Source: CAISIP01 sp031396205
GTDB lineage: Bacteria; Pseudomonadota; Gammaproteobacteria; Burkholderiales; Burkholderiaceae_C
NCBI GenBank assembly: GCA_031396205.1
Contig: JANNKH010000006.1
Span: 186,001 to 250,000 of the forward strand
DNA: 64,000 bases
Reading direction: 5' to 3'
The position numbers and the translations under genes were made by a program. Position 1 is the first letter of the stretch, and each line of letters opens with the position of its first letter. The notes beneath the pieces were generated by a model that was given only the letters and a program-made list of their open reading frames with translations, made no database searches and was not told the DNA's origin. Positions 56,926 to 64,000 of the stretch are shown here, piece after piece.

Positions 56926-59031
56926 TTAACGCACCGCGGCCTTGTCGGCAATCATCTTGGGTGTGATGAACACCAGCATTTCCTGCTTGTTGGCAATCCG
57001 CGAGCGGGTCTTGAACAGATTACCGACGCCCGGCAGATCGCCCAGCAGCGGCACTTTGGTCTCGCTGTCGTTCTCGGTCAGCTCGAAGATACCGCCAATC
57101 ACGACCGTGCCACCGTTCTCGACCAGCACTTGCGTCTTGATGTGCTTGGTGTTGATCGCAAAACCCGCCGCTGTCGCCTGGCCCACGGTGTCCTTGTTGA
57201 CATCCAGATCCAGGATGATGTTGCCTTCGGGCGTGATCTGCGGTGTCACTTCGAGCTTCAGGTTCGCCTTGCGAAACGCTATTGACGTCGCACCGCTGGA
57301 AGTTGCAACCTGGTACGGCAACTCGGTCCCCTGCTCGATCAGCGCCTTGATCTGGTCAGCAGTCACCACCCGGGGGCTGGACACCACTTTTCCCTTGCCA
57401 TCTGCTTCCAGTGCCGACAATTCCAGGCTCAGGAATCGGTTGGCGGCAGCATTGAAAATCGATACGGCGAACGTCGCTGGGCTGTAACCGCTTTGGCCCA
57501 CCGCCGGCAGGTTGACGAAACTGCCGGAAGTCGTTGTGGCTGCACCCTCGACATACGAAGAACCGAATGTCGTATTCAGCGTGTTGCCACCCTGGCTGAT
57601 AACCTTGACTCCACCCGGCGGGTTGATTCCGCCACCAAGTTTGACACCCAAGGACTTGCCGAAGGTGTCGGACGCTTCGACGATTCGCGCCTCGATCAAC
57701 ACCTGGCGCACCGGCACATCGAGCTTGGCAATGAGTTGCTGCACCTGCTCGAGCTTGCTGCCAATGTCGGTCACGAACAATTGGTTGGTCCTTGCTTCGG
57801 CGATCACGCTGCCGCGTGTACTCAGGATTCGGGTACTGTTTGGACCGGCGCCACCTGCCGTCAGGCTCGCTGCAATTTCGGCCGCCTTGGTGTAGTTCAT
57901 CTGGAACGACTGCGTCCGCAGCGGCTCGAGATTCTGCAACGCGACGACGGACTCCAGTTCCAGCTTTTCCTTGGCGCTGATCTCATCGCGCGGCGCTATC
58001 CACAATACATTGCCCGTTTTGCGCATGCCCAAGCCCTTGGCCTGCAAAATAATGTCCAGCGCCTGATCCCAGGGCACATCCTGCAGCCGCAATGTCACCG
58101 CTCCACTGACCGAGTCGGAGGTGATGATGTTGAAGTTGGTGAAGTCGGCAATAACCTGCAGCAGCGAGCGAACTTCGATGTTCTGGAAATTGAGCGACAG
58201 TTTCTGACCGGTATAGCCCGGTCCCTGGGTCAGCTTGGTCGGATCGACCTTCTGCGGTCTGACCTCCAGCACGAACTGGTCGTCGCTCTGATAGGCGCTG
58301 TGCTCCCACAGTCCACGCGGTTCGACCACCATGCGCACGCGGTCACCGGTCTGGAAGGTTGTGACAGTCTGCACAGGTGTGCCGAAATCGGACACATCCA
58401 GGCGGCGCCGCAGGCCCTCGGGCAGGGTCGATTTCAGGAATTCAACCACCAGCGACTGCCCCTGGACCCGCACATCGACGCCGACCTGGTTGTTTGGCAG
58501 GGCCACGACCACGCGACCGGCGCCTTCGGCGCCACGGCGAAAATCCAGGTCCTTGATCGGAAGCGTGTCGCGACCGATGTTCTCAGCGAATACTGGCGCC
58601 GGTGTCACAACCGGCGCCGCAGCGGCGACGCCATCGAGTACTACCAGCAAGGACTTGCCCTGCAACTGGGCCTTGTATGCGGTAGGCTGCTTCAAATTGA
58701 GCACGACCCGCGTACGATCGCCTGCCTGCACCACACTGATGGATCGCAGGTTACCCTGGTTGACGTCCACCGTGGAACGCCCCATCGCATTGGTCACACC
58801 GGGAAAATCGAGCGCAATGCGCGCCGGTGACTGGATCGCAAATCCGCTGGGAACGGCGGTCAAGGCCTGGGAAAGATCGATCCGGATCACTTCGGTGCCA
58901 CCTTGCACAGATCCGGAAACTGATTCAATGGCCGTCTGAGCGAAGGAGGATATCGTGACCAGTGCCAGCGCCAGCCCCATGGAGAACCGCTTCCAGCCCG
59001 ACATGCCGACGCGTCCGGTTTGATTAATCAT
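56926..59031 (-). CDS. pilQ: Type IV pilus secretin PilQ
   Basis: Outer-membrane ring through which the pilus exits. The 701-residue precursor has a signal peptide (to about SSFA), two AMIN domains (about 35-140 and 155-260), an STN/secretin N0 region (about 285-360) and the secretin domain (about 420-695, with VPLLGDLPGVGNLFK). ATG 59031 overlaps the pilP stop (ATGA). Confidence 0.97.
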   Translation of the reverse strand: MINQTGRVGMSGWKRFSMGLALALVTISSFAQTAIESVSGSVQGGTEVIRIDLSQALTAVPSGFAIQSPARIALDFPGVTNAMGRSTVDVNQGNLRSISVVQAGDRTRVVLNLKQPTAYKAQLQGKSLLVVLDGVAAAAPVVTPAPVFAENIGRDTLPIKDLDFRRGAEGAGRVVVALPNNQVGVDVRVQGQSLVVEFLKSTLPEGLRRRLDVSDFGTPVQTVTTFQTGDRVRMVVEPRGLWEHSAYQSDDQFVLEVRPQKVDPTKLTQGPGYTGQKLSLNFQNIEVRSLLQVIADFTNFNIITSDSVSGAVTLRLQDVPWDQALDIILQAKGLGMRKTGNVLWIAPRDEISAKEKLELESVVALQNLEPLRTQSFQMNYTKAAEIAASLTAGGAGPNSTRILSTRGSVIAEARTNQLFVTDIGSKLEQVQQLIAKLDVPVRQVLIEARIVEASDTFGKSLGVKLGGGINPPGGVKVISQGGNTLNTTFGSSYVEGAATTTSGSFVNLPAVGQSGYSPATFAVSIFNAAANRFLSLELSALEADGKGKVVSSPRVVTADQIKALIEQGTELPYQVATSSGATSIAFRKANLKLEVTPQITPEGNIILDLDVNKDTVGQATAAGFAINTKHIKTQVLVENGGTVVIGGIFELTENDSETKVPLLGDLPGVGNLFKTRSRIANKQEMLVFITPKMIADKAAVR

Positions 59032-59570
59032 TTTGCCCTCTCTTGAAGTTGCAGCGCAGCGGAGCGCTCGATCCATTCGCCCACAGCGTCTTGCACAATT
59101 TCTCGCAAGGCAACCTCTGTCTCTTCAATTTTCATCACACGTCCGTAGTTTTGACCCAGATAGTCGCCAGTACGCACCTGGTACAGAAGGTTGTTGACCC
59201 TGACCAGTGCAACCGGTTTACCGGCACGGACCATGCTTCCGACCATGGCCATCGCGTCCAGCGGAAACGCCTCCAGCGGCTGCTTGCGGCGCGCCAGTTC
59301 CGGCGCAACCAACGCACCATTGGCGACCGATTGCGCTCCATCACGCTTCAAGGCCTGCGTAAGCTTCTCTTTGTTGAACGGGTCGACAGCGCTGAGCTGA
59401 TCATAGGTCTGGGGTTTGAACACCTTGGGCTCGGAAATGGGCTCGATCTTGGGTTTGATCAGATTGCGCTGATCGACCATCCACTGTTGCAGCTCCTCGC
59501 CGTTGGAGCCACCGCATGCGGTCAAAAAGCCCGAAAGCACAAGCACCAGGAACAACTGTAAGCGCATCAT
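59028..59570 (-). CDS. pilP: Type IV pilus inner-membrane lipoprotein PilP
   Basis: Links the PilMNO platform to PilQ. The 180-residue precursor has lipobox FLTACG (Cys19), a flexible region, then the beta domain with LEAFPLDAMAMVGSMV and YQVRTGDYLGQNYGRVMKI. Overlaps pilO and pilQ. Confidence 0.96.
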   Translation of the reverse strand: MMRLQLFLVLVLSGFLTACGGSNGEELQQWMVDQRNLIKPKIEPISEPKVFKPQTYDQLSAVDPFNKEKLTQALKRDGAQSVANGALVAPELARRKQPLEAFPLDAMAMVGSMVRAGKPVALVRVNNLLYQVRTGDYLGQNYGRVMKIEETEVALREIVQDAVGEWIERSAALQLQERAK

Positions 59571-60232
59571 TTCTTGGCCCCGCCTGCCTTGCGCTGCGCC
59601 GCGACCTCGGCGGTGTCGAGGTAACGGAAGGTCTTCGCGGTTGCTTCCATCACCAGGCTGCCGTCGGGTCTGGGCGCAACCGTAAGGTTATTGAGCGTAA
59701 CGATGCGCGACAGGTTCGCAATGTCGGATGCAAACGAGCCGACATCGTGGTATTTGCCAGTCACACGTATCGCAATCGGCAGTTCGGCATAGTAGTCGCG
59801 CACCACGACCTGACCGGGCCGGAACAACTCAAACTGCAGGCTGCGACCCAAACCGGCCTGATTGATGTCCGACAAAAGCGCATCCATTTCCGCCTTGCTG
59901 GGCAGTTGCTTCTCAAGCTGCGTCACATACTGCAGCACCTGTTCACGCTGCTTCCTGAGCACTTCCAGGTTGACTGCCTTGGCCAGCTTGACTTTGAAGT
60001 CCGCACGCAACGCGACTTCCTTGGCGCGCTCGGCCTCCAGTTCCAGTTCGGAATCGCTGAGCCAGGCAAACCAGAGACCGGTAACGACCGCCACGATCAC
60101 GGCGGCAAATGTGCAATACCTCGGCAGCGCCGGCCACAGCGAGGGGTCCTTCGGGTCCAGTCCGCGAAACTGACCGAACAGCTTCTCCTGCAGCGCTACA
60201 AAATCAATCTTGTTGGAGGGTTTGCCTGCCAT
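59567..60232 (-). CDS. pilO: Type IV pilus assembly protein PilO
   Basis: Bitopic membrane protein of the alignment complex, 221 residues. N-terminal helix about 45-65, coiled coil about 70-115 (ELEAERAKEVALRADFK), then a ferredoxin-like domain with GQVVVRDYYAELPIAIRVTG. The N-terminal 40 residues are longer than in Pseudomonas PilO. Overlaps pilP (ATGA). Confidence 0.96.
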   Translation of the reverse strand: MAGKPSNKIDFVALQEKLFGQFRGLDPKDPSLWPALPRYCTFAAVIVAVVTGLWFAWLSDSELELEAERAKEVALRADFKVKLAKAVNLEVLRKQREQVLQYVTQLEKQLPSKAEMDALLSDINQAGLGRSLQFELFRPGQVVVRDYYAELPIAIRVTGKYHDVGSFASDIANLSRIVTLNNLTVAPRPDGSLVMEATAKTFRYLDTAEVAAQRKAGGAKK

Positions 60233-60244
60233 GTCCCTACCCCG

Positions 60245-60865
60245 TTATTGCTTTAGCGGCGCCGACGCGCTCGCCGCCGGTGCCTGTGCCACCTTCTGGG
60301 CATCACTGGCGCGGGTGAGTTGTACACGCATCGTGAAATTGGATACGCGTTTGACGTCCCGTGGTGACAGCGTCACGCTGCTAGCCACGATCTCTACCAG
60401 TTCAGGCTTGGAGAACCAGGGCGTACCGCCGGCCAGGTTTCGCAGCAGTTCTGACACGCGCTCGTTAGACTGCGCGACTCCTTGCAGCGTCACGCCTTGC
60501 CGCTCCTGCTTCATGCTGGTGATATACACGCCATCGGGAAACTGCCTGACCAGCTCGGTCAACAGGTGTACCGGAACATTGCGATCAGCCTGCAGGTCTT
60601 CCACCGCCTGTTGCCGGGCCCGCAATGCAGCAATCTCCGACTCCAGGCCGGCGATATCCTTGATCTGGCCTTCAAGCCGCTTGATCTCGTTGCCGAGCAT
60701 GGTATTTCTGCCCTGCTGGTCGGTTATTCGCCCCTGAAACCAGAGGAAGATCATGCCGGCAATCAGGCCACCGACCAGAAACGCAACGCCCAGGCTGACA
60801 TTGAACGCATCCCGGCGCTGCTTGCGGGCGGCTTCGCGGTGTGGTAGCAGGTTGATCAGAATCAC
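60245..60865 (-). CDS. pilN: Type IV pilus assembly protein PilN
   Basis: Bitopic partner of PilO, 206 residues. The cytoplasmic INLLPHREA motif at the N-terminus docks on PilM; a membrane helix (about 20-42), coiled coil and ferredoxin-like domain follow. The GTG start 60865 overlaps the pilM stop as GTGA and puts INLLPHREA at residues 4-12, as expected. Confidence 0.96.
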   Translation of the reverse strand: MILINLLPHREAARKQRRDAFNVSLGVAFLVGGLIAGMIFLWFQGRITDQQGRNTMLGNEIKRLEGQIKDIAGLESEIAALRARQQAVEDLQADRNVPVHLLTELVRQFPDGVYITSMKQERQGVTLQGVAQSNERVSELLRNLAGGTPWFSKPELVEIVASSVTLSPRDVKRVSNFTMRVQLTRASDAQKVAQAPAASASAPLKQ

Positions 60866-61941
60866 TGCGAAAACCTCCGCAAAGCCAGGCCACACGACGT
60901 AAGGTAGGACGGGGCCTCTCGGGTCATTTTCTTGAGCCGGACACCGCTACCGATCTCCATGCCATCGAACGGGTTCACCAGTGCACTAGAGAAGGACGTG
61001 TGTTTCGTGACGGCATTGGTCAGCCCGGGCAACGCCGCCGAGCCACCGGCCAGCATGATGTGGTCGACCTTGTTATGGGGTGTGCTGGTAAAAAAGAACT
61101 GCAGCGCGCGACCGATCTCCTGCACCATGCTCTCCACGAACGGGCGCAACACATTGGCGTCGTAGTCATCGGGCAATTCACCGCTACGCTTCTTGCTCTC
61201 CGCCTCTTCGGGCGAGAACCCGTATTGGCGCACGATCAACTGGGTCAGCTGCGCGCCGCCGAAGGCCTGATCCCGGTCGTAAAGCACCTCGTCGTCGCGA
61301 ATCACCTGCATGCGGGTGGTCAGGGCGCCGACCTCGAACAGGGCCACAATGATGCCGGCGCCTTTGTTGGGCAGGCTCTCGATCAATCGTGACGTCGCCA
61401 GTCGGGATGCATAGGACTCAACGTCCACAACGACGGGCTTGAGCCCTGCAGCCTCGGCCAAACCCTGAATGTCCTGCACTTTCTCTCGGCGCGACGCGGC
61501 AATCAGGACATCGAGGTCACCGACCGAAGCATTGCTCGGCCCCACCACGCAAAAATCGAGACTCACCTCATCAAGCGGGAACGGGATGTACTGGTTCGCT
61601 TCTGCCTCCACCTGCGTTTCGAGTTCCTGGTCAGTCAGGCCGCCAGGCAACACAATGCGCTTGGTAATGACCGCTGAAGGTGGCAGTGCCATAGCCACGT
61701 TCCTGGTCTTGGTGCCGCTTTTCTTGACCAGACGGCGCACCGCCTCGGCGACTTCGTCAAACTTCTCGACGTTGCCATCCGTAATCCAGCCGCGTTCGAG
61801 CGGCTCGATGGCGCAACGCTCCAGCACCAGATTGCCTAAACTGTCACGCCCCAGCTCAACCAGCTTGACACTGGACGAACTAATGTCAAGGCCCAGCAGC
61901 GGTGCTGGCTGACGACTGAACAACGACCCCAATGAGATCAA
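60862..61941 (-). CDS. pilM: Type IV pilus actin-like ATPase PilM
   Basis: Cytoplasmic actin-fold protein that binds PilN. The 359-residue protein starts at a TTG with MISLGSLFSRQPAPLLGLDI, then SSSSVKLVELG (phosphate-1 loop) and DHIMLAGGSAALPGL (adenosine motif). A GGGGAT about six bases before the TTG can serve as ribosome site. First gene of pilMNOPQ, divergent from mrcA. Confidence 0.96.
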   Translation of the reverse strand: MISLGSLFSRQPAPLLGLDISSSSVKLVELGRDSLGNLVLERCAIEPLERGWITDGNVEKFDEVAEAVRRLVKKSGTKTRNVAMALPPSAVITKRIVLPGGLTDQELETQVEAEANQYIPFPLDEVSLDFCVVGPSNASVGDLDVLIAASRREKVQDIQGLAEAAGLKPVVVDVESYASRLATSRLIESLPNKGAGIIVALFEVGALTTRMQVIRDDEVLYDRDQAFGGAQLTQLIVRQYGFSPEEAESKKRSGELPDDYDANVLRPFVESMVQEIGRALQFFFTSTPHNKVDHIMLAGGSAALPGLTNAVTKHTSFSSALVNPFDGMEIGSGVRLKKMTREAPSYLTSCGLALRRFSQ

Positions 61942-61997
61942 GGCTATCCCCTGGAACTGGCCGATCGAGAACCGGCGAAACTTAAGACTTCACTTGA

Positions 61998-62026
61998 ATG
62001 CTATCAGTAAGCTCCTTGTCCCGCAA
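61998..62026 (-). promoter_or_regulatory. Possible promoter of pilMNOPQ
   Basis: On the minus strand TTGCGG (62021-62026) and TAGCAT (61998-62003) are 17 bases apart, about 57 bases before the pilM start. Both hexamers are imperfect. The rest of the 267-base gap to mrcA shows no gene. A TATAAT at 62178-62183 on the plus strand lies 26 bases before the mrcA ATG but has no good -35. Confidence 0.35.
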
Positions 62027-62208
62027 AGGTTTTTCCCATTTCAGGCCTTCCCAAACGTTGCCAAAAGCAGACGGTTACGGTTTCCGGCTCGGTGCAGTCC
62101 GACAATTGCCCCATGCCACGCGACCTGCGACTGCAGCTTCTGTGAGCCAATGGTGATAGCGGCGACGCCCCCGTTTTTATAATATCGGCGCGCCCTTACG
62201 AAGGTTTT

Positions 62209-64000
62209 ATGTCACGAAAATCCAGTTCTCCCGCGTCTGACGACAAGGCGACAACACCACCAGGCCAAACCGGCACCCTAAGCACCGTCCTGCGGATCGT
62301 GCGCTGGCTGGTAGGTTTCGCATTGGCGGGAGCCGCGTCCCTTGCCTTGGTCATCGCGATCGCGCTGGCAGTGGCATTCCCGAATCTTCCGGATGTCTCG
62401 GCATTGTCGGACTACCGTCCCATACTTCCATTGCGGGTTTTTTCGGCAGACGGGCAACTGATTGGCGAGTTCGGCGAGGAGCGGCGCAACTTGACGCGCC
62501 TCAAGGACATGCCCAAGGTCATGACTGATGCAGTGCTGGCAATCGAGGACACCAGGTTCTACGAGCACCACGGCGTCGACTACAAGGGCATGATGCGGGC
62601 TGCAATTGCCAACCTGAGCAATCTCAAGAGCCAGGGGGCGTCGACCATCACGATGCAGGTCGCGCGCAATGTGTACCTGTCATCCGAGAAAACCTACACC
62701 CGCAAGATTTATGAGGTGCTGCTGACTTTCAAGCTGGAGCACTTGCTGACCAAGGATCAGATTCTGGAGATCTACATGAACCAGATCTTCCTGGGAAACC
62801 GGGCCTATGGGTTTGCTGCCGCCAGCGAAGCCTATTTCGACAAGCCGCTAAAGAGCATCACGGTCGCCGAAGCAGCCATGCTGGCCGGGCTACCCAAGGC
62901 ACCCGGAACCAACAACCCGATCAAGAACCCGAAACGGGCGCGCGGACGGCAATTGACCGTGATCGAACGCATGGAGGAAACCGGATTCATCACCGCACAG
63001 CAAGCCCAGGCCGCGCGCGAGGAGAAACTCAAGCTCAAGGGCGGCCCTGACGGCATGCGTGTGCACGCCGAATATGTCGCCGAGACAGTACGCCAGCTCG
63101 TTTTCGCCCAGTACGGCAACGAAACCTATACCCGTGGCCTCAACGTCTATACGACGATCAATGCAGCTGACCAGGACGCAGCTTACAAAGCGCTGCGGCG
63201 CGGCATCATGGACTTTGAGCGGCGCCAGGTCTACCGTGGTCCGGAGAAGTTCATCGACCTGCCAAGCGACGGCACGCCGGCATTGGAGGAAGCCATCGAC
63301 GACGCCCTCGAGGCCCACCCCGACAACGGCGACGTCATGGCGGCCGTCATTGTTGACCTCTACCCGAAACTGATTCGAGCCATCCGGCAAAACGGCGAGA
63401 CGGTTGAAATCTCCGGTGATGGCCTCGAACCAGCCCGCTCCGGCCTGTCCGACAAGGCTCCCCCCAATATCAAACTGCGCCGGGGTGCCTTGATCCGGGT
63501 GGCACGCACACCCAAGAACGGCTGGGAAATAACCCAGTTGCCGGAAGTCGAGGGAGCATTCGTCGCCATGGACCCACGCAATGGCGCAATCAAGTCAATG
63601 GTCGGCGGCTTCGATTACGAAAAGAACAAGTTCAACCACGTGACGCAGGCCTGGCGCCAGCCGGGATCGAGCTTCAAGCCGTTCATCTATTCGGCGGCAC
63701 TGGAAAAAGGTTTCACCCCAGCCACCATCGTCAACGATGCGCCCTTGTTTTTTGATGCGTCGGTCACCGGCGGCCAGCCCTGGGAGCCCAAGAACTACGA
63801 TGGCAAGTTCGATGGCCCGATGACCTTGCGCACCGGGTTGGCTAAGTCAAAGAACATGGTCTCGATCCGGATCCTGCAGGCGATCGGACCGCAATATGCC
63901 CGAGACTGGGCGATACGCTTCGGGTTTGATGCGGAGAAACACTTGCCCTACCTGACCATGGCGCTGGGCGCGGGGTCGGTGACGCCCATGCAGATGGTCG
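62209..64000 (+). CDS. mrcA: Penicillin-binding protein 1A, class A (runs off right edge)
   Basis: Bifunctional peptidoglycan glycosyltransferase/transpeptidase. About 597 residues are visible. A cytoplasmic tail and membrane helix (about 30-58) precede the GT51 domain with catalytic Glu113 in EDTRFYEHHG and QGASTITMQVARN. A linker/OB-like region follows, then the transpeptidase domain with SxxK at 487-490 (PGSSFKPF) and SKN at the SKNMVSIR segment. The KTG motif would lie beyond the window. ATG 62209 is chosen (MSRKSSSPAS). Divergent from pilM, the common ponA-pil layout. Confidence 0.97.
   Translation, partial: MSRKSSSPASDDKATTPPGQTGTLSTVLRIVRWLVGFALAGAASLALVIAIALAVAFPNLPDVSALSDYRPILPLRVFSADGQLIGEFGEERRNLTRLKDMPKVMTDAVLAIEDTRFYEHHGVDYKGMMRAAIANLSNLKSQGASTITMQVARNVYLSSEKTYTRKIYEVLLTFKLEHLLTKDQILEIYMNQIFLGNRAYGFAAASEAYFDKPLKSITVAEAAMLAGLPKAPGTNNPIKNPKRARGRQLTVIERMEETGFITAQQAQAAREEKLKLKGGPDGMRVHAEYVAETVRQLVFAQYGNETYTRGLNVYTTINAADQDAAYKALRRGIMDFERRQVYRGPEKFIDLPSDGTPALEEAIDDALEAHPDNGDVMAAVIVDLYPKLIRAIRQNGETVEISGDGLEPARSGLSDKAPPNIKLRRGALIRVARTPKNGWEITQLPEVEGAFVAMDPRNGAIKSMVGGFDYEKNKFNHVTQAWRQPGSSFKPFIYSAALEKGFTPATIVNDAPLFFDASVTGGQPWEPKNYDGKFDGPMTLRTGLAKSKNMVSIRILQAIGPQYARDWAIRFGFDAEKHLPYLTMALGAGSVTPMQMV

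Noticed and set aside
57493..58830. 445-codon open frame opposite pilQ
   Set aside because: Antisense shadow of the PilQ secretin; composition is rich in His/Arg/Gln as expected for such shadows.

Overview
The window is a densely coded, GC-rich chromosomal segment from a betaproteobacterium, most likely of the order Burkholderiales. The evidence is gene content and order: proS/rppH/CNP1, rplU-rpmA-obgE-proB, pilBCD-coaE-zapD-yacG, secA-argJ, sspAB with petABC, mlaFEDACB-bolA-his-tatABC, gltBD, and ponA divergent from pilMNOPQ-aroKB. I cannot name the genus. Both edges cut genes: proS on the left (start present, end missing) and a class A penicillin-binding protein (mrcA) on the right (end missing). 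No intergenic gap exceeds about 270 bases.

Layout. 1-6 kb: proS (partial), rppH, a CNP1-like exported protein, proB, obgE, rpmA, rplU and divergent ispB, then tRNA-Pro(CGG). 6.3-11.8 kb: the cytoplasmic and inner-membrane half of type IV pilus assembly (pilB, pilC, pilD), then coaE, zapD and yacG. 11.9-18.4 kb, minus strand: a MutT-type Nudix hydrolase, a DUF815 ATPase, argJ, secA and a LytM peptidase, with a dciA-like gene divergent. 18.8-23.0 kb: tRNA-Thr(TGT), sspB, sspA and the cytochrome bc1 operon petABC. 23.2-27.3 kb: mscL, pdxA, a Nif3-family gene, a YkgJ-type Cys-cluster protein and a DegS-like protease.

27.3-49.7 kb is one continuous minus-strand block, read from high to low coordinates: gltB, gltD, mlaF, mlaE, mlaD, mlaA, mlaC, mlaB, an ABC-2 exporter pair, bolA, hisG, hisD, an unidentified secreted protein, hisC, hisB, hisH, hisA, hisF, hisI, hisE, a DUF4870 membrane protein, a HIT protein and tatABC. 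Stop/start overlaps (ATGA, GTGA) are common, so much of it is translationally coupled.

49.8-50.7 kb is the only clearly mobile piece: a REP-associated tyrosine transposase (RAYT) between perfect 17-bp outward-facing inverted repeats, with a second diverged repeat copy inside one end. 50.7-62 kb is again minus strand: a glycine-zipper lipoprotein, a methyltransferase, DUF1415, an MFS permease, dgt, aroB, aroK and pilQPONM. mrcA diverges at 62.2 kb.

The most notable observation is a short fossil of murA between bolA and hisG, exactly where related genomes carry the full gene. A 32-codon frame keeps the start region, the RASASLV segment and the IERV tail of MurA and has lost the rest. The unknown protein coupled to hisD and the repeat structure around the RAYT also deserve a look. 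I found no phage, CRISPR array, toxin-antitoxin or defence locus and no obvious new multi-gene system; most of the window is core housekeeping.
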